Assembly (NCBI RefSeq): GCF_028716865.1
Contig: NZ_JAQUOY010000002.1
Span: forward strand, 1-64,000
Origin: Candidatus Methylomirabilis sp.
GTDB lineage: Bacteria > Methylomirabilota > Methylomirabilia > Methylomirabilales > Methylomirabilaceae
DNA length: 64,000 nucleotides
Direction: 5' to 3'
Positions 17,698-26,996 of the stretch are shown piece after piece. Numbering within the stretch: position 1 is the first letter of the stretch; each line of letters begins with the position of its first letter. Position numbers and translations under genes: made by a program. Below the pieces are notes generated by a model. It searched no databases, was not told where the DNA came from, and was given only the letters and a program-made list of their open reading frames with translations.

Positions 17698-18162
17698 ATG
17701 ATGAACAACGAGATCACCGTTAATCACGATAAGGGGTCTGCGATGAGCGGCCTCCGTGCAACTGAACAGGCTGTCTTCCACTTTCCGCAGGGGCTGCCGG
17801 GCTTTGAGGATCTGAGCCGTTTTCTGCTTTGTGAGCGGGAGGGGCTGGAGCCGCTCACGCTCTTGATTGCCCTAGACGTGGCCGACGTCGCCCTTCCGTT
17901 GCTCCGGTCCGCCGAATTCCTGAGCGACTATTCGCCACCCATTCCATCATCGGATCTGGAGGCGCTTGAGGTGAGGTCTGTGGAGGAACTGGAGCTGTTC
18001 GTGGTTGTCACGTTCGATGGTGGCGGCGACAACGTGGCGGTCAACCTCATGGCCCCGATCTGTGTGAACCTCACGCGACGGCTTGGCCGACAGGTAGTGC
18101 TTCCGGACGGGACGTATCCCTTGCACTATCCGCTGGTTGGGTCGCTCCCAAAGACGAAATAA
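17698..18162 (+). CDS. fliW: Flagellar assembly factor FliW
   Basis: FliW binds flagellin and, when free, binds CsrA and relieves CsrA repression of flagellin translation. The 154-residue protein has FHFPQGLPGFEDLSRFLLCE, DYSPPIPSSDLEAL and a C-terminal NLMAPICVNLTRRLGRQVVL, all family features. An in-frame ATG at 17743, with AGGGG upstream, is an alternative start and would remove 15 unconserved residues. csrA lies 570 bases downstream, separated by a hemerythrin-like gene. The flagellin leader at 45693-45759 holds matching CsrA-like sites. Confidence 0.93.
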   Translation: MMNNEITVNHDKGSAMSGLRATEQAVFHFPQGLPGFEDLSRFLLCEREGLEPLTLLIALDVADVALPLLRSAEFLSDYSPPIPSSDLEALEVRSVEELELFVVVTFDGGGDNVAVNLMAPICVNLTRRLGRQVVLPDGTYPLHYPLVGSLPKTK

Positions 18163-18202
18163 CTGAACAGGTAGCAATCATCAACGCAGAAGGAGGTATG
18201 CC

Positions 18203-18604
18203 ATGTCCATGTTGGTAGAAAGACTGAAAAGGGAACACGTTATCATCGTGGATGCCCTCAACAAGACAAAAGAGGTGGGTGTCGGCTCAAAAGAAGGACA
18301 GGATAAACTACGTTCGGCACGAACCGCTCTGCTTGCGCATCTCAAGACAGAAGATGAACAATTATATCCAGTCCTGAAAAAGGAGGCTGAAAAAAATGAC
18401 TCGCTGAAGCGTACATTAGACCTGTTTGCTCGTGAAATGGAGACGATCTCAACAGAGGCATTGAGTTTTGTCGATAAATATTCGAACGGAGGCTCAGGGC
18501 TTGAGTTTGCGAGAGATTTTGGCCGTCTTTATATGAATCTCAGTCAGAGAGTAAGAAAAGAAGAAAATACTCTTTACTCAGAGTATGACAAGCTGCATCG
18601 ATAG
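18203..18604 (+). CDS. Hemerythrin-like domain protein
   Basis: The 133-residue helical protein resembles the hemerythrin HHE family: KREHVIIVDALNK with His11, then LLAHLKTEDEQLYPVLKKEA with His47 and nearby acidic residues, and a late RKEENTLYSEYDKL helix. Such proteins bind a di-iron site and sense or carry oxygen, nitric oxide or iron. It has a perfect AAGGAGGT before the ATG, unlike its neighbours, and is visibly richer in A+T. It is inserted between fliW and csrA, usually adjacent. I infer acquisition by transfer; a link to oxygen-dependent motility is possible but unproven. Confidence 0.72.
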   Translation: MSMLVERLKREHVIIVDALNKTKEVGVGSKEGQDKLRSARTALLAHLKTEDEQLYPVLKKEAEKNDSLKRTLDLFAREMETISTEALSFVDKYSNGGSGLEFARDFGRLYMNLSQRVRKEENTLYSEYDKLHR

Positions 18605-18731
18605 TATCGTGCGGAAATTGTCTTGGCCTAACAACCGACTCAACCTGACCGCGAGAAGCGCAGCGGCGCTACGGGCAAGGTGATGGGCGCGGCAGGTTAA
18701 ACGGAGTGTTCGGATACACGAATAAGCCGCG

Positions 18732-19001
18732 ATGTTGATCCTGACCAGGAAGGTGGGCGAAGAGATCACGATTGCCGAACAGATCGTGATCAGTGTCCTG
18801 GAGGTTCGGGGCTCGCAGGTCCGCCTCGGTATCGTGGCGCCGCCTTCGATCACGATCCATCGGGGCGAGATCTATGAGCGGATTCGAGAGGAGAACCTCC
18901 GAGCCGGCAGGGTCGGGCATTCAGAAGTTGGCGCGCTGAGTGAACGGCTCCGCGCTATCTTTCCAGGATCAGCCGTACCCAAGAAGCCCTCGACCGAGTA
19001 G
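18732..19001 (+). CDS. csrA: Carbon storage regulator CsrA
   Basis: CsrA is a dimeric RNA-binding protein that blocks translation at GGA motifs. The 89-residue protein starts MLILTRKVGEEITIAEQIVI, with VRGSQVRLGIVAPPSITIHR matching the core beta strands and RNA-binding residues. It is longer than the 61-residue enteric form; the C-terminal extension is typical of CsrA proteins regulated by FliW. Its likely local target is the fliC leader at 45693-45759. It closes the flgF-csrA block and is followed by nearly 800 noncoding bases. Confidence 0.95.
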   Translation: MLILTRKVGEEITIAEQIVISVLEVRGSQVRLGIVAPPSITIHRGEIYERIREENLRAGRVGHSEVGALSERLRAIFPGSAVPKKPSTE

Positions 19002-19794
19002 GATTCTTTTCTGAATCGCAAGGCCCTGGGCCAGCTTCACCTTAGCCTATCGAAGTAAGACTTTGATGGCATCCACAAGATCTCTTGCTGCCTGAATCGC
19101 TTGCTCCGCAAGACTTGACGACAGGCTCTACCTTCCAGTCAAATAGCGCGGTAAGTCGCGACTTCCTTTTGCAGTCAGTCCCCCAGGCGGTCCTTCTCAA
19201 CCTCCAATCTAAAGCGCGTCTATAGTTGTGACTCTATCGATCCCCTGAGAGCTTTTTGAGGTGATTGCCAGGCGGCAGTCGTCGATCCTCAAACGACTCC
19301 GTCGCATCCTGGATGAGCAGCTTCCGCAGAGCCACGCGCTAAGCCTGCTCACGCCTGAAGATTCGCTCGGACGCTCGACCCCGAAGGCTTCGGATTATCG
19401 TACATCAATAATAAACGTGTCGAGACTGTAGTATCAAGCGGTTACAGGAGTGCGCCCACAAGGAATTGCCCTCTTCAGCAGGTGCCTTTGGCCTAGCGGC
19501 AAAATTTGCCCCACCTGATGGTATGGAAATAGCCGCTGTCCGATCTGACCAGTACCAAAAACAGGTCAGTCTCAGCATTGTCAATGAGTTAACAGCCTCT
19601 ATTGCCATTATTTCTTGTGGCACATAGCTTGCCTTAGTTTTCAATGATGATATCGGCAGGGAAGGATGCGAGGGTGCTGAGTAGGGACCCATAACGGCGT
19701 GATGTTTCCAACGGTTTCTCTGCCATCCACTGCAATGCAAAGTGACTAACCGAACAATAAAGGACGTGGCCCGCCATTGCGGCGCGTGACGACG
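19002..19794. other. Long noncoding region between csrA and the glycan island
   Basis: This 793-base stretch has no convincing gene. A 56-codon frame opens with GTG at 19261 and ends at 19431 but has unusual composition and no recognisable family. Another frame is open from about 19412 to the TAG at 19625-19627, lacks a credible start and may be a decayed gene end (late residues YQKQVSLSIVNEL). The clear signal is the sigma-54 promoter at 19618-19633, 161 bases before the first glycan gene. Base composition is lower in G+C than the flagellar genes on its left. Confidence 0.6.
19618..19633 (+). promoter_or_regulatory. Sigma-54 promoter upstream of the glycan island
   Basis: TGGCACATAGCTTGCC matches TGGCACR-N4-TTGC, with GG at 19619-19620 and GC at 19631-19632. 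It is the only strong promoter-like signal between csrA and rfbF and points into the glycan genes. The quality equals those before flgF, cheY and flgB, suggesting shared control with flagellar genes. Confidence 0.78.
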
Positions 19795-20565
19795 ATGAAA
19801 GCAGTTATTCTGGCTGGAGGAGGGGGTACGCGGCTGAGTGAGGAGACGGTCGGTCGCCCCAAGCCGATGGTAGAGATCGGGGGTAAACCGATTCTCTGGC
19901 ATATCATGAAGCTGTATTCAGCTCATGGCGTGAATGACTTCGTGATTTGCGTGGGCTATAAAGGCTATATGATTAAAGAGTATTTCGCCAATTATTTTCT
20001 GCACCGCTCTGATGTCACGATCGATTTGGCCCATAATCGCGTAGAAGTGCATCACAACCATGTCGAACCCTGGCGCGTGACCCTGGTGGACACGGGCGAA
20101 CAGACGATGACCGGCGGACGCTTGAAGCGTGTCGCCGACTATGTGCAAGATGAAGCGGCGTTTTACTTTACATATGGTGATGGGGTTGCTGATATCGACC
20201 TGTCCGCCGAGATGGCGTTTCATCGGACACATGGCAGGCTTGCGACTGTTGCGGCGGTCCAGCCGCCTGGACGCTTTGGAGCGCTCGATCTGGATCAAGA
20301 ACGAGTGTGTGGCTTTACAGAAAAGCCCCGTGGCGACGGAGGACGGATCAATGGCGGGTTCTTCATCCTCTCGCCGGAGGTTACGAAGCTGATAGAGAAT
20401 GACGCTACGATATGGGAAGGAAACCCGCTGGCTCGGCTTTCGGCTATGGGGGAACTGATGGCCTTTGAGCATCGCGGTTTCTGGCAGGCAATGGATACTC
20501 TGCGGGACAAATACTGTCTCGAAGAATTATGGGCAAGCGGCAAGGCGCCATGGAAAGCGTGGTAG
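19795..20565 (+). CDS. rfbF: Glucose-1-phosphate cytidylyltransferase
   Basis: RfbF makes CDP-glucose from CTP and glucose-1-phosphate, the first step to CDP-3,6-dideoxyhexoses. The 256-residue protein opens MKAVILAGGGGTRLSEETVG followed by RPKPMVEIGGKPILWHIM, the nucleotidyltransferase signature. Later parts include FYFTYGDGVADID and the TEKPRGDGGRINGGFFIL stretch common to cytidylyltransferases of this family. The ATG at 19795 is chosen on homology. Its end overlaps rfbG, so the two are translationally coupled. Confidence 0.95.
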   Translation: MKAVILAGGGGTRLSEETVGRPKPMVEIGGKPILWHIMKLYSAHGVNDFVICVGYKGYMIKEYFANYFLHRSDVTIDLAHNRVEVHHNHVEPWRVTLVDTGEQTMTGGRLKRVADYVQDEAAFYFTYGDGVADIDLSAEMAFHRTHGRLATVAAVQPPGRFGALDLDQERVCGFTEKPRGDGGRINGGFFILSPEVTKLIENDATIWEGNPLARLSAMGELMAFEHRGFWQAMDTLRDKYCLEELWASGKAPWKAW

Positions 20566-21713
20566 CGGATCGCACATTCTGGCAGGGAAAGAAGGTCTTG
20601 ATTACCGGCCATACCGGTTTCAAGGGAAGTTGGCTCTGTCTATGGCTGCATCTGCTGGGAGCCGAGACGACGGGTTTTGCGATGCCGCCACCTACATGCC
20701 CCTCCCTATTCGAGTTGGCCCACATCGACAATCTCATGACGGCTTCCATTATAGGCGATGTGCGCGACCCGGAACAGATTACCGCTGCGGTGCGAGTAGC
20801 GAGGCCAGAGATTGTCGTCCACATGGCCGCTCAGGCGTTGGTGCGGTATTCCTATGCAAATCCTGTAGAGACCTACACAACCAATGTCTTGGGTACGGTC
20901 AACGTACTGGAGGCGGTCCGACAGGTCGGCAGCGTACGCGTTGTAATCAATGTTACCAGCGATAAGTGTTACGAAAACCGTGGATGGTTATGGGGTTATC
21001 GGGAAGATGAATCCGTGGGCGGCTACGATCCGTACAGCAGCAGTAAGGGCTGTTCGGAGCTCATCTCTGCCGCCTACCGAAACGCGTTTTTCAAATCAGC
21101 CGAGTATGGTCGCCATGGCGTGGCGTTGGCTACAGTACGGGCGGGTAATGTGATCGGCGGCGGTGACTGGGCAGAGGATCGGCTTATTCCGGATACCCTG
21201 CGATCTTTCCTGGAGAGACGTCCGGCGAGCATTCGCAATCCTGAGGCGGTTCGACCATGGCAGCACGTACTTGAACCGTTAGGTGGTTATCTGATGCTTG
21301 CAAAGTACCTCTGGGAGGATGGAGCGGCGTTTGCTGAAGCGTGGAACTTCGGACCAGATGACGACGATGTCAGGGCTGTCGAGTGGGTCGTAGACCGTCT
21401 AGCCGGCTTATGGGGCGCAGATGCATCCTGGCGACTCGACGGTGACCCGCATCAGCCGCATGAAGCGCAGTACCTTAAGTTGGACTGCGCCAAAGCCAAG
21501 GCAAGGCTGGGTTGGCACCCCCGTTGGGGGTTGGAGCAGGCGCTGCAAAAGATCGTGCAGTGGTACCGAGCCTACCATGATCACGCAGATATGCGCACGG
21601 TGACGTTGACCCAGGTTGCTGCATACCTCGCATCTTCCGGGGATATGGTTTCTACCACCAAGAACCGACATGAATACAATCGAACTGAGACAGAACATAC
21701 TCGATTTAGTTGA
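20550..21713 (+). CDS. rfbG: CDP-glucose 4,6-dehydratase
   Basis: RfbG converts CDP-glucose to CDP-4-keto-6-deoxyglucose using bound NAD. About 387 residues. The Rossmann motif is [11 protein letters not shown], the catalytic Tyr-x3-Lys is in [11 protein letters not shown], and TSDKCYENR and [17 protein letters not shown] are hallmarks of this subfamily. An in-frame ATG at 20529 would add seven residues; ATG 20550 places the Rossmann motif at the usual distance. The gene overlaps rfbF and rfbH at its two ends. Confidence 0.95.
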   Translation: MESVVADRTFWQGKKVLITGHTGFKGSWLCLWLHLLGAETTGFAMPPPTCPSLFELAHIDNLMTASIIGDVRDPEQITAAVRVARPEIVVHMAAQALVRYSYANPVETYTTNVLGTVNVLEAVRQVGSVRVVINVTSDKCYENRGWLWGYREDESVGGYDPYSSSKGCSELISAAYRNAFFKSAEYGRHGVALATVRAGNVIGGGDWAEDRLIPDTLRSFLERRPASIRNPEAVRPWQHVLEPLGGYLMLAKYLWEDGAAFAEAWNFGPDDDDVRAVEWVVDRLAGLWGADASWRLDGDPHQPHEAQYLKLDCAKAKARLGWHPRWGLEQALQKIVQWYRAYHDHADMRTVTLTQVAAYLASSGDMVSTTKNRHEYNRTETEHTRFS

Positions 21714-22986
21714 GGTATACGCGAATCAGGTCTTTGCGGATCGGGACTTTATGCCCGGTATTACGCCGATACCGCCATCCGGCAAAGTCATCGGGGCAAG
21801 GGAATTGCAGTGCCTGGTTGACGCCTCTCTGGACGGTTGGCTGACTAGCGGCCGTTTCAACGATGCGTTTGAAAGGCGGCTTGCCGCATTTCTCGGAGTT
21901 AGGCACGTGCTGACGACGAATTCCGGATCATCCGCCAATCTGCTCGCATTGTCCGCGCTCACGTCTCCGAGGCTTGAAGAGCGGGCCATCAGGTCGGGCG
22001 ACGAGGTGATCACTGTGGCAGCCGGCTTCCCCACGACGGTCAATCCTATCTTGTTGCACGGCGCGGTGCCTGTGTTTGTGGACGTGCACATCTCCACCTA
22101 CAATATCGACCCTGAACAGATTGAGGCGGCGGTTTCGGAGAAAACCAAGGCCATCATGCTTGCCCATACCCTAGGGAATCCTTTTGAGCTGGGCGAGGTA
22201 CTGCGTGTAGCCAGGAAATATAACCTTTGGCTGATCGAGGACTGCTGCGATGCCCTTGGCTCAACATATGATGGTAAGCCGGTGGGCACCTTTGGTGACA
22301 TTGGCACGCTCAGCTTTTATCCTGCGCACCATATTACGATGGGCGAGGGTGGCGCAGTAGTTACCAGCAACGGATACTTGAAACCTATCCTTGAATCAAT
22401 TCGCGACTGGGGCCGAGATTGCTTCTGCGACCCCGGTAAGGACAACACCTGCGGCAAGCGTTTCAGTTGGCAGTGGGGTGACTTACCTTTCGGGTATGAC
22501 CACAAGTACACCTACTCCCACCTTGGCTATAACCTCAAGATTACCGATATGCAGGCAGCGATTGGTTTGGCTCAGTTGGATCGACTACCTGAGTTCATCG
22601 AGGCTCGTAAGCGCAATTTCCGCTATCTCAAAGAGCGATTGACCGGCCTCGAAGAGTTCCTGATCCTGCCGAGGGCAACGCCCGGAGCCGATCCCTCCTG
22701 GTTTGGTTTTCCGATCAGCCTACGCGAAGAGACCGGTGTGGACCGACTCGATATGATGAGATATCTCGATCAGCATAGAATCGGCACCAGACCGCTGTTT
22801 GCGGGCAACCTGACCCGGCAACCGTATTTCCAGGGGCGTCCATATCGAGTTATCCGCGAATTGGTCAATACCGACAGGATCACCGACCGGACCTTCTGGG
22901 TCGGTATATATCCGGGACTGGATCAGGCCCATCTGGATTATCTTGCAGAGAAGCTGGGACGATTCTTCGGGGTAAACGTCGCATGA
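21670..22986 (+). CDS. rfbH: CDP-6-deoxy-4-keto-glucose 3-dehydrase (E1), radical PMP/iron-sulfur enzyme
   Basis: RfbH (DdhC/E1) removes the C-3 hydroxyl, giving the 3,6-dideoxy sugar. The 438-residue protein has an aminotransferase fold, but the PLP-lysine is replaced by histidine in [12 protein letters not shown] (His220/His221). Cysteines 193, 251, 253 and 261 match the C-X57-C-X1-C-X7-C pattern that binds the [2Fe-2S] cluster in Yersinia E1. With the start at 21670 the numbering even agrees. These features separate it from ordinary sugar aminotransferases. The partner reductase (E3, DdhD) is not encoded nearby. Confidence 0.97.
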   Translation: MNTIELRQNILDLVEVYANQVFADRDFMPGITPIPPSGKVIGARELQCLVDASLDGWLTSGRFNDAFERRLAAFLGVRHVLTTNSGSSANLLALSALTSPRLEERAIRSGDEVITVAAGFPTTVNPILLHGAVPVFVDVHISTYNIDPEQIEAAVSEKTKAIMLAHTLGNPFELGEVLRVARKYNLWLIEDCCDALGSTYDGKPVGTFGDIGTLSFYPAHHITMGEGGAVVTSNGYLKPILESIRDWGRDCFCDPGKDNTCGKRFSWQWGDLPFGYDHKYTYSHLGYNLKITDMQAAIGLAQLDRLPEFIEARKRNFRYLKERLTGLEEFLILPRATPGADPSWFGFPISLREETGVDRLDMMRYLDQHRIGTRPLFAGNLTRQPYFQGRPYRVIRELVNTDRITDRTFWVGIYPGLDQAHLDYLAEKLGRFFGVNVA

Positions 22987-23585
22987 TATCAGATCGGCTG
23001 AACACAAAGCAGCCAACCATGGATGGTGTGTTCAAAACTATCGATACGGTCATTCCGGGTTGCGTGGAAATACGGCCCCATATTTACGAAGATAATCGCG
23101 GTCGGTTTGTGAAGGTGTGGAACCGACAAGTCTTTGTCGATGCGGGTCTTTACTCAGAGTATGCCGAGGAATTCTATTCCGTTTCTCGTTGTGGAGTGGT
23201 TCGAGGACTGCATTTCCAGTTGCCGCCGATGGATCACGTAAAGCTGGTTTACTGCGTGAGCGGACGGGTTCAGGATGCGGTGTTGGATCTGCGTCGGAAC
23301 TCCTTCACGTATGGCCGTTTTGCCTTAGTCGAACTGTCCGCCCAAGTCGGAAATATGCTCTACATTCCGAAAGGCTTGGCTCATGGTTTCTGTACACTGA
23401 GTGAGACGGCTACCATGGTCTATAAGGCATCAAGCGCGTATTCACCGGAGCATGACTGCGGCGTGTTATGGAGTTCCGCTGGTATTCCCTGGTCAATTAC
23501 CGATCCGATCCTATCCGATCGAGATCGGGCGCACCCTTCCTTTGGAGCGTTTGTCAGTCCTTTCGATGGCGAGGCTGCCGGATGA
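22983..23585 (+). CDS. RmlC-like nucleotide-sugar epimerase
   Basis: The 200-residue protein belongs to the dTDP-4-dehydrorhamnose 3,5-epimerase family of cupins. [27 protein letters not shown] with His77 as the likely base, [13 protein letters not shown], and [13 protein letters not shown] are all typical. In this cluster the substrate is expected to be a CDP-4-keto-3,6-dideoxyhexose, as with AscE of the CDP-ascarylose pathway in Yersinia. That is inference from context; a dTDP substrate cannot be excluded by eye. It overlaps the genes on each side by four bases. Confidence 0.82.
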   Translation: MISDRLNTKQPTMDGVFKTIDTVIPGCVEIRPHIYEDNRGRFVKVWNRQVFVDAGLYSEYAEEFYSVSRCGVVRGLHFQLPPMDHVKLVYCVSGRVQDAVLDLRRNSFTYGRFALVELSAQVGNMLYIPKGLAHGFCTLSETATMVYKASSAYSPEHDCGVLWSSAGIPWSITDPILSDRDRAHPSFGAFVSPFDGEAAG

Positions 23586-24481
23586 AGATTCTTGTAACCG
23601 GTTCGACCGGCTTTCTTGGTTCCCATCTGATGCCGCACCTGCGCGATCGTGGGCATTGTGTGGGTTGTCTCGTGCATGACAACTCGACCCTCCAGCCGGA
23701 GCCGTCCGATCTTCCGACCTGGAGAGTTGGAGTAAACGGCTCCGGATTTTGCGAGGCGTTGACCGAGTTTATGCCGGACGTCGTCGTACATCTGGCCGCC
23801 CTGTATGTGGCCGAGCATCGATATGAGGATGTGGGGCCCTTAGTACAGGCTAATGTAGAATTCGGCGCATATCTGTTGGATGCCATGGGGGCAGCCGGTT
23901 GTGATGCTCTGGTCTATGCGGGCACCTCCTGGCAGCACTACCATGATCGCAACTACTGTCCGGTCAATCTCTACGCTGCGACCAAGCAGGCCTTCTCGAC
24001 TCTCGCGGAGTACTACTTGGACGCTGCCGGTCTGCGTCTCCTGGAACTCCACCTGTACGACAGCTACGGCGAGGATGACCCAAGAAACAAGCTGCTCAGT
24101 CGGCTCCAAGCTGCGGCCGAATCGAGCGATGAATTCGCCATGTCGGAAGGCGCACAACGACTCCACCTCGTCCATGTGGCAGATCTGGTTCGAGGTGTGG
24201 CGATGGCATGCGAGCAAGTACAGACGTTTAAGGCGGGGGAACGCCGTATCTATCGACTGCCATCAGCCAAGGCGGTTTCCCTGCGTGAGTTGGTAGCGAT
24301 GCTCAACGTCTCCGATCAATCTCATCCGGTGAGGGTACGTTGGGGTACACAGCCTTACCGCCGGCGCGAGGTATTTCAGCCTTGGGAAGGCGCAGAAGTT
24401 CTGCCAGGATGGCTGCCGGAGATTTCACTCGAAGGGGGACTGCGGCGCCTGCGTGGGGCTGGCAGCCGGGTTGCGAAGTAG
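23582..24481 (+). CDS. NAD(P)-dependent sugar epimerase/reductase, probable last step to a CDP-3,6-dideoxyhexose
   Basis: The 299-residue extended short-chain dehydrogenase starts [20 protein letters not shown] and has the catalytic YAATK (Tyr131, Lys135). ALVYAGTSWQHY and LHLVHVADLVRGVAMA are typical of sugar reductases of the AscF/RfbJ type. Position after rfbFGH and the epimerase suggests it reduces the C-4 ketone to give a sugar such as CDP-ascarylose. Which isomer is made cannot be read from sequence. ATG 23582 overlaps the preceding stop (ATGA); longer in-frame starts run into that gene. Confidence 0.78.
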   Translation: MKILVTGSTGFLGSHLMPHLRDRGHCVGCLVHDNSTLQPEPSDLPTWRVGVNGSGFCEALTEFMPDVVVHLAALYVAEHRYEDVGPLVQANVEFGAYLLDAMGAAGCDALVYAGTSWQHYHDRNYCPVNLYAATKQAFSTLAEYYLDAAGLRLLELHLYDSYGEDDPRNKLLSRLQAAAESSDEFAMSEGAQRLHLVHVADLVRGVAMACEQVQTFKAGERRIYRLPSAKAVSLRELVAMLNVSDQSHPVRVRWGTQPYRRREVFQPWEGAEVLPGWLPEISLEGGLRRLRGAGSRVAK

Positions 24482-24577
24482 TGGGCAGCTCGTACAGACA
24501 CCTTCATTCAACAACACACTGTGGGAGGCCGCCCGTTATGCGCGTCCCGCTTGAACCGGCATAAAAGGAAGCGACCC

Positions 24578-25636
24578 ATGCAAGCGCAGGTGAAACCAAG
24601 GATCAACCTGGAAAATCGAACCCCGCTGCAGGAGGTCATTCCCCTTTCTACCCCGTTCGTGTTGTTCATCGATCCGGACAGTACCTGTAATTTCCGATGT
24701 AAATTCTGCCCCACCGGAGACCGGGACCTGATCAAATCTACGGGACGTTGGCAGGGTCGGCTGGATTTCGAACTGTACAAGAAGGTCATCGACGATCTGA
24801 GCGAATTCGACAGGCCGCTCAAGGTGCTCCGTTTGTATAAGGAAGGCGAGCCCCTATTGCATACACGTTTCGCTGATATGGTGCGCTACGCCAAGGCAAG
24901 CGGCCACGTACAGTACATCGACACCACCACCAATGGCTACCTGCTCACACCGGACAGGGTGGCTCCAATCCTGGATGCGGGAATTGATCGCATCAACATC
25001 TCAGTGGACGGTATGTCGAGCGAACAATACTGGGAGTTCACCAGGACCCGGGTCGATTTCGACCAATTCGTCGAGAATATCCGATGGCTTTACGCGCACA
25101 AGGGTCACTGCGAGATCTGTGTGAAAATTCCGGGTGACTTCCTGTCTGCAGAGGAGCGGCAGCGGTTCTTCGATACCTTTGGCGACATTGCGGACCGGAT
25201 GTTCATCGAAAATGTCGCCCCCTGCTGGCCGAACTTCGATGTGGAGGAACGCGCCGGGGTTCAGATTACCAGAGGCATCTACGGCAATACGGTGCAGGAA
25301 GTTGCGGTCTGTCCCTATATCTTTTATTCCATGGCGGTAAACACGGATGGCACCGTAAGCCTTTGTTTCCTGGACTGGGCACGCGAACTCAGCATCGGCG
25401 ATGTCCGTATGCGATCACTGAAAGACATCTGGAACGGCGAACTCATGCACCAGCACCGGGTTGCCCACCTGCAAGGTCGTCGCAAAGACGATCCTACGTG
25501 TGCCGCCTGCGGCCAGTTGAGTCATTGTCTCCCGGACAATATTGATGCACACGTGGACACCATTTTGAAGAGAGTCACTGCGCAGGATTCATCAGAGTGC
25601 GGTTCATGGAAAACGACGAGTTACTTACAGAGATAG
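24578..25636 (+). CDS. Radical SAM protein with SPASM-like C-terminus (1)
   Basis: The 352-residue protein has the radical SAM cluster motif CNFRCKFC (Cys37, Cys41, Cys44) and conserved TTTNGYLL and INISVDG strands. A C-terminal set of cysteines includes VSLCFLDW, TCAACGQL and SHCLPDN, as in SPASM or twitch domains that hold extra iron-sulfur clusters. AAGGAAG precedes the ATG. The gene follows the sugar operon after a 96-base spacer. Radical SAM enzymes in glycan clusters modify sugars or peptides, but I cannot name the substrate. Confidence 0.85.
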   Translation: MQAQVKPRINLENRTPLQEVIPLSTPFVLFIDPDSTCNFRCKFCPTGDRDLIKSTGRWQGRLDFELYKKVIDDLSEFDRPLKVLRLYKEGEPLLHTRFADMVRYAKASGHVQYIDTTTNGYLLTPDRVAPILDAGIDRINISVDGMSSEQYWEFTRTRVDFDQFVENIRWLYAHKGHCEICVKIPGDFLSAEERQRFFDTFGDIADRMFIENVAPCWPNFDVEERAGVQITRGIYGNTVQEVAVCPYIFYSMAVNTDGTVSLCFLDWARELSIGDVRMRSLKDIWNGELMHQHRVAHLQGRRKDDPTCAACGQLSHCLPDNIDAHVDTILKRVTAQDSSECGSWKTTSYLQR

Positions 25637-25640
25637 TCAT

Positions 25641-26996
25641 ATGGATGAACTTTATCAAGAATACGAAAGGTTAATGTGCGAAGGTCGCGCCAGCGAACAC
25701 ATGCTGGATGCAGTTCTTCACGAATTGGCTAATAAACCGATTTATATCTACGGAGCGCTCGGGAGAACCGCCACACTTCTGATGTTACGGCTGAATGAGC
25801 TCGCCATTTCTATCAAGGGAGGGTTCGATAGGAGGAGCAGTAGCACCGTGACTAACGGGCTTCATTTCGCAGTAAAGCCGTCCGAGCAGGTATCCGAACT
25901 GTCCGAAGAAGATGTATTGGTTCTTGCGGCCGGTTCAGCGGAGTTATTTCGGTCGATGCAATTCGAGGTCAATAAGTTCTCAGCGGGAATAGGGCCTAAG
26001 ATCATCGATGGAAGAAAATTGACGTATGTCCTGCAAAACTTGCACTGCGCGAATCTGGCACGGGAAGAGAAGCATGAAAATCTCATGACATGCATTGGGT
26101 ATCATACAAAACCATTTAAATGCGAGTACTTCATGCGATTAACGGAACGGCTCGCCTCCAAAGAGATTCCTCAAGACATCAAGACCGATGGCTCCACATT
26201 CAACAGTGTCGGATATCTTATCGGCGAGTGGTGCAATCTCAAATGTGCCCAATGTTGCGAAGCGGTGCCGTATTTGGACAGCAAAGAAATGGTCTCGATC
26301 GATGAGATTGTTGCAGACCTGAAAAAACTAACGGCCTCCATCACGTTCTTACATAGATTGGATATCGTTGGCGGAGAGCCGTTTGCGCATAGGAATATCG
26401 CTGCGATCATTAAGGAAATCAGGAAACTGCCGGGCATCGGATATATCGCGGTGTTTACCAACGGAACTATCATGCCGTCCGACGAGTTGTGCGCAGCGTT
26501 GGCGTCTGAGCGGGTCATTGTCACGAATTCTGACTATAGTCAGAGTTTAAATGATGCACAGAAGAAGAAGATTAAAGACACAATTGAAAAGCTGAAGCGG
26601 CACGGCGTCCAAGTAGTGCAAATCGCCGATCGATATTGGTTTGACCTGATTCAATTTCAGCGCAATACAGTGAATGACCAGGAACTCGAAAAGAATTACA
26701 GGGATTGTTTTCTGGAAAGCTGTCGAAGACTGTACCGGGGAACGTTGTTTCACTGCGCTGTGCAGGCGAATGGGGTGAAGCTAGGCCGAATTCCGAAGAC
26801 GAATGTGGTCGAGCTGCATACGGCGTGCGCGGAAGAGATCCGACGGCAACTGGATGTCTTTGAAAGCGAGAGGTTTATCGAATCGTGTCGCTATTGTGCC
26901 TTGCCCATTGGAGCGAAAGAGGTGCAGGCGGCGTTACAATTGAAGGACGGTAAAATACGGACACGTCAGAAGCAACTCGATGCAAGTACGGTGTGA
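25641..26996 (+). CDS. Radical SAM protein fused to a Rossmann-like N-terminal domain (2)
   Basis: The 451-residue protein has an N-terminal alpha/beta region (about 28-130) beginning PIYIYGALGRTATLLMLRL, a nucleotide-binding-like Gly-rich turn. The radical SAM domain follows, with CNLKCAQCC (Cys198, Cys202, Cys205, extra Cys206), VGGEPFAHRN and FTNGTI. Late cysteines (SCRYCAL) may bind another cluster. The same N-terminal fold appears in the next gene and in the FkbM protein at 30562. Base composition is clearly richer in A+T than the flagellar genes, suggesting transfer. Function unknown. Confidence 0.78.
   Translation: MDELYQEYERLMCEGRASEHMLDAVLHELANKPIYIYGALGRTATLLMLRLNELAISIKGGFDRRSSSTVTNGLHFAVKPSEQVSELSEEDVLVLAAGSAELFRSMQFEVNKFSAGIGPKIIDGRKLTYVLQNLHCANLAREEKHENLMTCIGYHTKPFKCEYFMRLTERLASKEIPQDIKTDGSTFNSVGYLIGEWCNLKCAQCCEAVPYLDSKEMVSIDEIVADLKKLTASITFLHRLDIVGGEPFAHRNIAAIIKEIRKLPGIGYIAVFTNGTIMPSDELCAALASERVIVTNSDYSQSLNDAQKKKIKDTIEKLKRHGVQVVQIADRYWFDLIQFQRNTVNDQELEKNYRDCFLESCRRLYRGTLFHCAVQANGVKLGRIPKTNVVELHTACAEEIRRQLDVFESERFIESCRYCALPIGAKEVQAALQLKDGKIRTRQKQLDASTV

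Noticed and set aside
19405-19902. 165-codon minus-strand reading frame before rfbF
   Set aside because: It overlaps the start of rfbF, has no family resemblance, no Shine-Dalgarno and odd composition.
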